Positions 1-6,705 of a stretch of 21,048 nucleotides of DNA are shown here, piece after piece. The DNA lies in the NCBI GenBank assembly GCA_964370475.1, contig CAYJJI010000016.1, positions 1 through 21,048 of the forward strand. Direction: 5' to 3'. The first letter of the stretch is position 1, and each line of letters starts with the position of its first letter. Source of the stretch: CAYJCL01 sp964370475 (GTDB taxonomy: Bacteria; Bacillota_I; Bacilli_A; RF39; UBA660). Both the position numbers and the translations under genes were made by a program. The notes beneath the pieces were generated by a model. That model saw only the letters and a list, made by a program, of their open reading frames with translations. It ran no database searches and was not told the DNA's origin.

Positions 1-1
1 T

Positions 2-1144
2 TATGCTGAATCAAAATGGGCGAATGCGGTAATAGTAGATCCAACATTTACAACATTAGATCCAGGTACAACAATACCAATGGAATCTATAGAACAGATG
101 TATGTATGGATACCAAGATATGAATATAAAAAGTCATCTATAGTAAGTGCTCAGGAATCAATAGAAATAAACTTCGTTCCTGTAACTAAAACAAGTACTA
201 CTGAACAGGTGAATAATGATGATGTAATAGTTCACCCTGCTTTTTGTTGGGGTGATTATTGTCAGACTAACCGCAGTCATGTTGATAATGTAGAACTATC
301 TGGTATATGGGTAGGAAAGTTTGAAATGGGATTTAATGAAGGAGAAACAGAAACTACAGCAAATGTAGAATATATAATAAAACCCAATGTTAATTCAGTA
401 CATAATACAAGTATAAGTACTATGTTTGATAAAATAAACAATGTAATGGGTATATATTCGTTAGATTCAACAACAGATGTACATATGATGAAAAATACTG
501 AATGGGGAGCAGTAGCGTATTTATCTCAATCACAATATGGAATATGCGAAGATGATGTAACGTGTTCAGTAAAAGTAGAAAATAATAATTACTATAATAG
601 CACTTCACAGGATATAGTAACGGGGTGCGGAGGAACTAGTGTAGCGCAAAATGTATCATCACTAGGAATAAATATATGTCCAGCAAGTAACAGATGGGAA
701 ACGTTGAGTGGAATCAAAGCAAGTACTACACATAACATAACAGGGATATATGATATGGCAGGTGGAAGAATAGAAGAAGTGATGGGAAATATGCAAAATA
801 GTAGCGGAAATTTTAATTCGAATTCTGCTTGGTTTACCAGTACGCCTGAACAAAAATACTATGATTCCTATGCGTACTCATCTAAAGAGATGGATTACAC
901 AAAAGGGTTAATTGGTGATGGTATGCTAGAATTAAATCCAGCAGGAGATTCATCGCCTGGTGATTATATTATGGAGAATTGGAATGGTGATGGTGCAAGT
1001 ATTGATAATAGTACTCTTTCGTGGTTTAGACGTGGAGGTCATTCTATGTATGGCGATATAGCTGGTATATGGACTTTTGAAATAGGAAATGGAGATGCTA
1101 ATGAATATTATACAACTCGCGCAACTGCTTGCATTACTAAGTGA
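2..1144 (+). CDS. Surface protein with FGE-sulfatase/C-type-lectin-like fold, 5' partial
   Basis: The frame is open from base 2, so the true start lies upstream; an internal ATG at 80 has no ribosome-binding site and is not the start. About 380 residues are visible, ending at TGA. Segments VWIPRYEY, HPAF, GIWVGKFE, KNTEWGAVAYLSQS, GIYDMAGG...EEVMGN and a C-terminal WFRRGGHS resemble the formylglycine-generating enzyme/SUMF1 fold, with the usual YDMAGN.WEW and RGGSW elements in altered form. Similar proteins in gut Firmicutes often carry a pilin-like or signal N-terminus, which would be off the window. Several Cys (two near HPAFCWGDYC, two around GICEDDVTC, others at TGCGG and NICPAS) suggest an exported protein. 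An adhesin or ligand-binding role is inference; I see no evidence for sulfatase-activating activity. Confidence 0.6.
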   Translation, partial: YAESKWANAVIVDPTFTTLDPGTTIPMESIEQMYVWIPRYEYKKSSIVSAQESIEINFVPVTKTSTTEQVNNDDVIVHPAFCWGDYCQTNRSHVDNVELSGIWVGKFEMGFNEGETETTANVEYIIKPNVNSVHNTSISTMFDKINNVMGIYSLDSTTDVHMMKNTEWGAVAYLSQSQYGICEDDVTCSVKVENNNYYNSTSQDIVTGCGGTSVAQNVSSLGINICPASNRWETLSGIKASTTHNITGIYDMAGGRIEEVMGNMQNSSGNFNSNSAWFTSTPEQKYYDSYAYSSKEMDYTKGLIGDGMLELNPAGDSSPGDYIMENWNGDGASIDNSTLSWFRRGGHSMYGDIAGIWTFEIGNGDANEYYTTRATACITK

Positions 1145-1176
1145 TATACGCATTAACATTTGTAATAAAACCCAGT

Positions 1177-1209
1177 AAAAACTTCAATGCTTTAATTGTT
1201 GTTTTTTTA
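1177..1209 (+). terminator. Probable intrinsic terminator after the surface-protein gene
   Basis: AAAAAC (1177-1182) pairs with GTTTTT (1201-1206), and CAAT (1185-1188) with ATTG (1195-1198), separated by a TT/TT mismatch and a six-base loop, followed by more T. The stem is imperfect and AT-rich. The rest of the 271-base gap (1210-1415) holds the tkt promoter region and no gene that I can see. Confidence 0.5.
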
Positions 1210-1305
1210 TGACTTGGTATATACTAATTGTGATATAACAAACTACAATCGATACAGATGAGTTTGGATTATGATAAATAATAAAGATATGAAATTAGTC
1301 AATTT

Positions 1306-1412
1306 TTGAAGAAAGTAAAACTTTAATTATAACAACAAATTCAAGTATCAAAAAAATCAAAAACAACTACAAAATCACAAAAAAATGTGATATATTATAT
1401 ATAATAGGTGAT
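1306..1412 (+). promoter_or_regulatory. Promoter region and ribosome-binding site of tkt
   Basis: Two candidates are visible. An extended -10 (TGA then TATATT, 1388-1396) has 19 bases between it and the ATG, close to the short-leader arrangement of other genes here. Further upstream, TTGAAG (1306-1311) and TATAAC (1328-1333) are 16 bases apart and would give a leader of about 75 bases. AGGTGAT (1406-1412) is the ribosome-binding site. Confidence 0.45.
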
Positions 1413-1415
1413 AAG

Positions 1416-3374
1416 ATGAAAGAAAACATAAACAACGCATTAAATACAATGAAAATATTAGGTGTAGACATGATTAGTGTTGCTAATAGTGGACATCCAG
1501 GGATTGTCCTAGGTGCAGCACCAATCATGTATTCTTTGTATGCTAATATATTAAATATAGATCCTAATAATCCAGATTGGATAAATAGAGATCGATTTGT
1601 TTTATCTGCAGGTCATGGATCCGCACTACTTTATTCTGCTCTTTACATGAGCGGATACGACCTAACACTAGATGATTTAGCTAAATTTAGAAGGTTAGGT
1701 AGTAAAACTCCAGGACATCCTGATTGTTTAAAAACACCAGGTGTAGATGTAACAACCGGACCACTTGGACAAGGAATAGCAACTGCTGTAGGTATAGCCC
1801 TAGGAGAGAGATATTTAAGAACTAACTTGGATAAGTTAGTTCCAAAACAAAGATTAATTGATTACTACACATATGTACTATGTAGTGATGGAGATTTAAT
1901 GGAAGGTATTACTTACGAAGCTGCAGCATTTGCTGGAAGACAAGAGTTAAATAAATTAATTGTAATATATGATTCAAATGATATCACCCATGATGGTAAA
2001 AGAGAGTACTCAACTAAAGAAGATTCACTACTAAGATTTAGAGCTGCAGGTTGGAATACCGACTATGTTGCAGAAGGTGCAGACATCAACTCAATTACAA
2101 AAGCAATTCTAAAAGCTAAAAAAAGTAAAAAACCAACATTTATCGAAGTGAAGACAATAATCGGAAGAGATAGCTACAATCAAGGCAATAGCATAGTTCA
2201 TGGTAAACCATTAAGTAAAGATGATATCAAACAATTAAAAAATAAACTTAAAATACCAGGAGATATAATGGAAGTAAGCCAAGATAACCTAAACTTTTAT
2301 AGAGAAAATCTAAATAAAAGAATATCTCCATATATAAAGGGATGGAATTTATATTATCAGAAATTTGCAAGTACAACTAATACAGAAATTCATAGCATAA
2401 TTAAATACTTAAATGACTCAGAACTGAACGTTGGATTCGCATCATCTAACTTTAAAATTCAAAACATGTATAAAGAAGAAATAAGAGAATCAAATAGTAA
2501 AATAATTAATGTAATTAGTAATAGAACTCCATTCTTCTTAGGAGGAAGTGCTGACTTAGCAGCATCCACAAAAACATATTTAAATAACACAATGGAAATG
2601 TCATCAGCAATTCCAACAGGAAAAAACATTTTCTTTGGTGTTAGAGAAAATGCTATGGGAGCAATTCTAAACGGATTAGCATTAAACGGTTTAAAAGTAT
2701 TCGGAAGTACATTTATGGCTTTTTCAGATTATCTAAAACCAAGCATTAGAATGTCTGCTATCATGAACTTACCAGTAACGTATATATTGACTCATGATAG
2801 TGTAGCAATAGGACCAGATGGATCAACTCACCAGCCAATAGAACAACTAACAAGCCTAAGAGCAACACCAAATCTTGATGTATATCGCCCTGCAGACATT
2901 AACGAAGTTATAGGTTGCTGGGAAAATATCATCAAAAGAAATAAACCGGCAATTTTATCAATAAGTAAACAAAATATTGAAATACTTACATCATCAACAG
3001 GTTTAGGAGTAGCTAAAGGAGCTTATATGGTTCATCAAGAAATTGAAAGTCTAAAAGCTATAATAATAGCTACTGGTACAGAAGTAACAACAGCTATTAA
3101 AATTGCAAAAAAACTAAACAGCATCAGAGTAATAAGTGCCCCTTGTCTAGAAATATTTGATACCATGGAAGAAACCTACAAAAAACAAATTCTTCCAGAT
3201 GGTATCAAAATAATCTCTCTAGAAGCAGGATCCACAACTATGTGGCATAAATATAGCGATTACCAAATAGGAATAGATACATTTGGTGAGAGCGCAACTG
3301 TTGAAGAAATAAACAACGAATATAACTTATCTGAAGAAAAAGTAGAAAACATAATAAAAAATATTATCGGATAA
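1416..3374 (+). CDS. tkt: Transketolase
   Basis: 652 residues, the normal family length. Transketolase is a cytoplasmic, thiamine-diphosphate-dependent enzyme that moves two-carbon ketol units between pentose-phosphate and glycolytic sugars. Visible family marks are SGHPG (His27), GHGS (His67), the TPP/Mg motif D158-G159-D160 followed by LMEG and Asn188, and GSADLA, GVRENAM and the THDSVAIGPDGSTHQP segment in the second half. The start has AGGTGAT three bases before ATG. It is the first gene of a row (tkt, SirA-like, ..., yneF) that matches the Bacillus subtilis order tkt-yneE-yneF, although each gene here seems to have its own promoter. Nothing looks damaged. Confidence 0.95.
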   Translation: MKENINNALNTMKILGVDMISVANSGHPGIVLGAAPIMYSLYANILNIDPNNPDWINRDRFVLSAGHGSALLYSALYMSGYDLTLDDLAKFRRLGSKTPGHPDCLKTPGVDVTTGPLGQGIATAVGIALGERYLRTNLDKLVPKQRLIDYYTYVLCSDGDLMEGITYEAAAFAGRQELNKLIVIYDSNDITHDGKREYSTKEDSLLRFRAAGWNTDYVAEGADINSITKAILKAKKSKKPTFIEVKTIIGRDSYNQGNSIVHGKPLSKDDIKQLKNKLKIPGDIMEVSQDNLNFYRENLNKRISPYIKGWNLYYQKFASTTNTEIHSIIKYLNDSELNVGFASSNFKIQNMYKEEIRESNSKIINVISNRTPFFLGGSADLAASTKTYLNNTMEMSSAIPTGKNIFFGVRENAMGAILNGLALNGLKVFGSTFMAFSDYLKPSIRMSAIMNLPVTYILTHDSVAIGPDGSTHQPIEQLTSLRATPNLDVYRPADINEVIGCWENIIKRNKPAILSISKQNIEILTSSTGLGVAKGAYMVHQEIESLKAIIIATGTEVTTAIKIAKKLNSIRVISAPCLEIFDTMEETYKKQILPDGIKIISLEAGSTTMWHKYSDYQIGIDTFGESATVEEINNEYNLSEEKVENIIKNIIG

Positions 3375-3376
3375 AA

Positions 3377-3422
3377 TTCGACAAAATAATTAACAAAAAA
3401 ATGATAAACTCTAATAGGTGAT
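3377..3422 (+). promoter_or_regulatory. Promoter of the SirA-like gene with a Spo0A-box-like site
   Basis: TTCGACAAAA (3377-3386) is the exact complement of TTTTGTCGAA, the core of the Bacillus Spo0A binding site. Eighteen bases downstream is an extended -10 (TGA then TAAACT, 3402-3410), so the site sits over the -35 position, where Spo0A acts in Bacillus. No good -35 hexamer is seen. AGGTGAT (3416-3422) is the ribosome-binding site. A transcript would start at about 3417. Confidence 0.5.
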
Positions 3423-3425
3423 ACT

Positions 3426-3845
3426 ATGAGAGTTTTTTATATATTTAAAATAAACAAAGAATTAAAATATCTAACAAGAAAAAATACATTGAATTTATAC
3501 TATGTAATAGAAAACATGTACAACTTAAGAAAAGAAGATTATAGCTACGGAGTAAATATATTTCAGTCAATAGCAGAAATGATCAACAGAAAAGATTTCA
3601 ATATAAATCTTTTTAATGCAAATAGATCTAATGAATCATATACAAAATTTAATAACATCCATATGATCTATGATTATTATTCTAATGAAAGAACTAAACT
3701 GATTGTTAACAATTCTCATCTAATGATAATTACTTCAAAACAAATACCATTTTTTCTGAATTCACTAAAATTTGATAAAAATCTATTTGTATGTGATTTT
3801 AATAACAAAGACTTTTTCTGGGTTGATGACTTAAAATATAGTTAA
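3426..3845 (+). CDS. sirA: SirA-like sporulation inhibitor of replication (YneE family)
   Basis: 139 residues, soluble, close to the roughly 148 of Bacillus SirA. SirA is made at the start of sporulation and binds DnaA domain I to stop new rounds of replication. By eye the N-terminus (YIFKINKE) and the C-terminus (FFLNSLKF...FVCDFNNKDFFWVDDLK) follow the SirA pattern, whose end reads roughly CFLAMDFN....GWL. The match is weak; the call leans on context: in Bacillus sirA (yneE) lies directly between tkt and yneF, here it directly follows tkt with yneF three genes on, and a 0A-like box precedes it. The start has AGGTGAT three bases upstream. If the family call is wrong it remains a hypothetical protein. 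Confidence 0.6.
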   Translation: MRVFYIFKINKELKYLTRKNTLNLYYVIENMYNLRKEDYSYGVNIFQSIAEMINRKDFNINLFNANRSNESYTKFNNIHMIYDYYSNERTKLIVNNSHLMIITSKQIPFFLNSLKFDKNLFVCDFNNKDFFWVDDLKYS

Positions 3846-3852
3846 TAAATAA

Positions 3853-3880
3853 CTTATATGATATAATCATATAAGGTGAT
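3853..3880 (+). promoter_or_regulatory. Promoter inside a 9-bp inverted repeat, upstream of the DUF2207-like gene
   Basis: CTTATATGA (3853-3861) and TCATATAAG (3867-3875) are perfect inverted arms around TATAA. The extended -10 TGA-TATAAT occupies 3859-3867, the centre of the repeat. Only 16 bases separate the -10 from the start codon, with AAGGTGAT between. The repeat could be an operator, or partly a by-product of the symmetric extended -10. Confidence 0.55.
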
Positions 3881-3883
3881 AAT

Positions 3884-4789
3884 ATGATTGAAACAATAGA
3901 AATATTTATAACATTAGGAAGCTGTATAATTTATTTAATCAGCATGCTCATTTTATTTATTTATACATATTATAAATATGATAAAGAAATAAAAGGTCAT
4001 TTCGACCAATTATATTATCGAGAATTCACAAATCTCTATGATGTGGAAATAGTTGAATATATCATGACAAAAAAATCTACAATCAATGGTTTTTCAGCAA
4101 TGTTATCAAATATGGTATACAAAGAGAACTTAAAGATTAAAGAATTAGATAAGAACACATATGAATTTGAACTTATAACAAAAACTAACCTTAGCGATTT
4201 AGAAATATATACCATTGAATTTCTCTTTAATGTTATAGGAAAAGATAATAAAGTAACTAATATAGATATAGTTAACTACTCACAAAACACAGATACCGCA
4301 TTAAGATTCTCATCATATTTTGAAAACTGGCAAAAAAAAGTAATAAAAACTGGTGAAAGTTTAAAAATATATGAAGATAACTCAAAACTAAATACCATTT
4401 CAGGTATCATGTTCGGTATTTCATTAATAATATTTTTTATAATAGCTACATTCAGAGTATATCCGGTAATAGGTTTATCTTGTATAGCAGTTTCAATAAT
4501 ATATGCCATATATGCTTATACACTAAAGAAGTTAACTCCATTCGGAAAAGAACAATACAGCATGTGGAAAGGTTTTAAAAAATTTATAAAAGATTTTGGT
4601 AATTTTCAAGATAAAAGTTTTATGCACATAAAACTTTGGGAAAGATATCTAGTTTATGCAACTGCACTAGGTATAGCCGACGAAGTTGCAGAAACTGTCA
4701 AAATAGATACATTAAAAACAAACCAAATAGTAGCAAGAAATCAATTGTTATACCAGTATAAAGTTAAAAAAAATAAGAAAGGAAAATAA
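3884..4789 (+). CDS. Short DUF2207-like membrane protein paired with LemA
   Basis: 301 residues. Hydrophobic segments are at about 7-28, 172-190 and 193-212, with a hydrophilic stretch of about 140 residues between the first and second. The C-terminal third carries what I recognise as the end of DUF2207 proteins: TPFGKEQYSMWKGFKKFI (218-235) and KLWERYLVYATALGIADEV (250-268). Full-length relatives are usually about twice as long, with a signal peptide and an extracellular domain; both are missing and a single N-terminal anchor takes their place. One base separates it from lemA, and DUF2207-LemA pairs are common in bacteria. The biochemical role of the family is unknown to me; a membrane complex with LemA is inferred. 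Confidence 0.7.
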   Translation: MIETIEIFITLGSCIIYLISMLILFIYTYYKYDKEIKGHFDQLYYREFTNLYDVEIVEYIMTKKSTINGFSAMLSNMVYKENLKIKELDKNTYEFELITKTNLSDLEIYTIEFLFNVIGKDNKVTNIDIVNYSQNTDTALRFSSYFENWQKKVIKTGESLKIYEDNSKLNTISGIMFGISLIIFFIIATFRVYPVIGLSCIAVSIIYAIYAYTLKKLTPFGKEQYSMWKGFKKFIKDFGNFQDKSFMHIKLWERYLVYATALGIADEVAETVKIDTLKTNQIVARNQLLYQYKVKKNKKGK

Positions 4790-4790
4790 A

Positions 4791-5330
4791 ATGGTAGTAG
4801 GAGTAATTACACTAACAATAATTGCAATAGCAACTATTGTTATATATAATAAATTTATAAAATATAAAAATTTAATAGAAGAACAAATGAGTCAAATAGA
4901 TATTCAATTAAAAAGGAGATTCGACTTAATCCCCAACTTAATAGAAGTAGTGAAAAATTACAATGCATATGAAGAAAAAACATTAAAAGAAATAATTGCT
5001 CTAAGAAATAGTTTTGAATCAGATAATAATCATGAACAAACAATGACAACAGACAACACTTTAGAACAATATCTAACAAAAATATACGCAGTATCAGAAG
5101 GATATCCAGAATTAAAATCTAATAAAAATTATTTAATGTTACAAAAAAACTTAACAGATACAGAAAATAGAATATCTATTTCTAGAGCATTTTACAACGA
5201 AGTGGTATTAAAGTATAATACTTTAGTTAAAACATTCCCTTGTAACCTCCTTGCAAAAATATTTAAATTTAAAGAAATAGAATATTACAAAGTAGAAGAA
5301 AACAAAAAAGAAATGCCATTAAATTCTTAG
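4791..5330 (+). CDS. lemA: LemA family protein
   Basis: 179 residues, normal for LemA. One N-terminal membrane segment (about 3-19) is followed by a long helical domain with the family signature: QIDIQLKRRFDLIPNLIEVV (35-54), NAYEEKTL (58-65), and the YPELKSNKNY/LTDTENRISISRAFYNEVV block in the second half. LemA proteins are membrane-anchored helical bundles with an extracytoplasmic or cytoplasmic domain; their molecular task is not settled. It begins one base after the stop of the DUF2207-like gene, with GGAAAA upstream, so the two are co-translated. A strong hairpin overlaps its stop codon. Confidence 0.9.
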   Translation: MVVGVITLTIIAIATIVIYNKFIKYKNLIEEQMSQIDIQLKRRFDLIPNLIEVVKNYNAYEEKTLKEIIALRNSFESDNNHEQTMTTDNTLEQYLTKIYAVSEGYPELKSNKNYLMLQKNLTDTENRISISRAFYNEVVLKYNTLVKTFPCNLLAKIFKFKEIEYYKVEENKKEMPLNS

Positions 5331-5354
5331 GGCTTGTTAAATCCCTAAGAATTT
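5321..5354. repeat. 12-bp perfect hairpin over the lemA stop codon, no T-run
   Basis: AAATTCTTAGGG (5321-5332) pairs perfectly with CCCTAAGAATTT (5343-5354) around a ten-base loop. The lemA stop TAG lies in the left arm. No run of T follows in either direction, unlike every other terminator in the window, so it may be a stability hairpin, a weak terminator or a protein site. A possible -10, TAAAAT (5357-5362), directly follows and would serve yneF. Confidence 0.6.
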
Positions 5355-5382
5355 AGTAAAATAGAAAAAAGAGGTGAATATA

Positions 5383-5598
5383 ATGCAAATATTTCTAGAT
5401 ATATTAGCAATAGTAGTTCCGTTATTAATCGGAATGGTTATTGGATTCTTTATCTCTAGGCATGTTATAACAAAACAACTAAAGAAGAATCCACCAATTA
5501 ATGAAAAAATGATTGAAGCAATGATGACTTCAATGGGAAGAAAACCTTCTCAAAAACAAGTTATGCAAGTAATGAAACAAATGAATCGTCATATGTAA
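5383..5598 (+). CDS. yneF: YneF/UPF0154 family small membrane protein
   Basis: 71 residues from the ATG at 5383; the GTG at 5374 is part of the ribosome-binding site GAGGTG and is rejected as a start. One N-terminal membrane helix (about 5-25) is followed by the UPF0154 signature KKNPPINEKMIEAMM and MGRKPSQKQVMQVMKQMN. The family is widespread in Firmicutes and its function is not known. In Bacillus subtilis yneF lies directly after sirA; here DUF2207 and lemA come between, which supports the family assignments in this block. Confidence 0.9.
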   Translation: MQIFLDILAIVVPLLIGMVIGFFISRHVITKQLKKNPPINEKMIEAMMTSMGRKPSQKQVMQVMKQMNRHM

Positions 5599-5604
5599 TA
5601 CTAT

Positions 5605-5787
5605 GAAGGAGAACATAATTATCAATGAAATTTATAGAGAGTTATTGGTCGGTGGAAAATAACAATGAATTTGATAATTCCTGCTCCCGAGTGAAATGTA
5701 AACATTTCCGGTGAAAACCGTTATATTAAGAGTTAAATAAAGGATGGTACCGTCACATAGTGACTCCTTGGTATTGTTCTTTTTTTG
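5605..5787 (+). promoter_or_regulatory. T-box leader (proline), controlling the Tam41-like gene and proS
   Basis: Stem I base GGAG (5608-5611) pairs with CTCC (5684-5687) and AATTATCAA (5617-5625) with TTGATAATT (5671-5679). The internal loop between these helices holds CCT (5680-5682), a proline codon in the specifier position. AGAGAG and GGTGGAAAATAAC (5636-5663) are typical stem I elements. The T-box core AGGATGGTACC is at 5741-5751; its TGGT pairs with tRNA ACCA, as expected for tRNA-Pro with discriminator A. Uncharged tRNA-Pro should stabilise the antiterminator and turn the operon on. Confidence 0.93.
5746..5787 (+). terminator. T-box terminator hairpin
   Basis: GGTACC (5746-5751) and GTCAC (5752-5756) pair with GTGAC (5760-5764) and GGTATT (5770-5775, with G-U pairs), with TCCTT bulged on the right. 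Eight T follow from 5780. It shares GGTACC with the T-box core, so it is mutually exclusive with the antiterminator. Confidence 0.85.
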
Positions 5788-5808
5788 TGTTAATTTAGGA
5801 GGGTTATA

Positions 5809-6699
5809 ATGAAAAAACAAATAATAGAAGAATTTATAAATAGTAGACCATCAGCATTAGGAGTATACGGTTATGGTTCTGCAAACTTCAAACAAGCAGG
5901 TTATACAGGAAAAGAAAAATCAGAAATAGATTTAAAATTCGTTGTAGATGATTTAACAAATTGGTCAAAAGAAAATGTTAGTCAAAATGAAAAACAATTT
6001 ACAAGAGAAACAAGGTCATTCTTTAAAAAAGCAACAAAAGAACAAATAGAAGGAAAATACGGCTTGTATTTTCTAATCTCAATTCCATTCGAAGAATATA
6101 AATTTAAACTAATGGTCGTAAGTAAAGAATCATTTATAAGAAGTAATTTAACTTACGACCAATTCCTAGTAGCAGGAAGAACACAAAAACTAATGGAAAC
6201 TTATATAAGTACAGAAGAACTTGATCAGTCTATAGACGAAAATAGAACTAATGCTGCTAAAATAGGATTACTTTTAAATGATAATGAAGTAGAAGTAAAA
6301 GATTACATAACTTCTATCTGTGGTCTTTCATATGCCGGAGATATAAGAATGAAATTCGGAGAAAATCCAAATAAAGTAAAAAATCTAGTAAATGGTTCAT
6401 TCGAAGAATATAAAGAAATTTATATTCCAAAAGTATTACAATTTACAGAGATAGAAAACGATAAAATAAAAATAACAGAAGAAATAAAATCACTAATACC
6501 ATCACTACCACAACATTTAAAAGAAATAATTAGTAATGAACAAGATATAATAAAAATAAGAGAAATAATAATAAACTATTTTGCTTCAATAAATAAAGAA
6601 GCAAGTAGATATTTAATACATAGAGGATTCCAAGTAAATGGAATAGAAAGAACAATCAAATACGGAACACACAAAGTACTAAAAAGATTTAGAAAGTAG
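5809..6699 (+). CDS. Tam41-type phosphatidate cytidylyltransferase (CDP-diacylglycerol synthase)
   Basis: 296 residues. It resembles Tam41/Mmp37, the mitochondrial enzyme that makes CDP-diacylglycerol from phosphatidate and CTP and is unrelated to bacterial CdsA. Seen: the nucleotidyltransferase start YGYGSANFKQAGY (20-32) with EIDLKFVVDD (39-48; Asp41 and Asp47/48 are likely metal ligands), KYGLYF (83-88), VAGRTQK (121-127), and the family block GLSYAGDIRMKFGENPNKVK (172-191). The usual GSG reads GSA here. No membrane helix is evident, as expected for a peripheral enzyme. It has GGAGGG before ATG, follows the proline T-box and is six bases from proS, so lipid and tRNA-charging genes share one leader. 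The phosphatidyltransferase at 10630 could use its product. Bacterial Tam41 proteins exist, as I recall, in a limited set of Firmicutes. Confidence 0.85.
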   Translation: MKKQIIEEFINSRPSALGVYGYGSANFKQAGYTGKEKSEIDLKFVVDDLTNWSKENVSQNEKQFTRETRSFFKKATKEQIEGKYGLYFLISIPFEEYKFKLMVVSKESFIRSNLTYDQFLVAGRTQKLMETYISTEELDQSIDENRTNAAKIGLLLNDNEVEVKDYITSICGLSYAGDIRMKFGENPNKVKNLVNGSFEEYKEIYIPKVLQFTEIENDKIKITEEIKSLIPSLPQHLKEIISNEQDIIKIREIIINYFASINKEASRYLIHRGFQVNGIERTIKYGTHKVLKRFRK

Positions 6700-6705
6700 G
6701 AAAAA

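Noticed and set aside
2..1144. Diversity-generating retroelement target
   Set aside because: The fold is of the right kind, but there is no reverse transcriptase gene or template repeat in the window and I see no second copy of the 3' end.
1372..1390. TCACA-N6-TGTGA repeat upstream of tkt as a CRP-type site
   Set aside because: The half-sites are in the opposite order to a CRP site (TGTGA-N6-TCACA), and in an A-rich tract a 5-bp repeat is weak.
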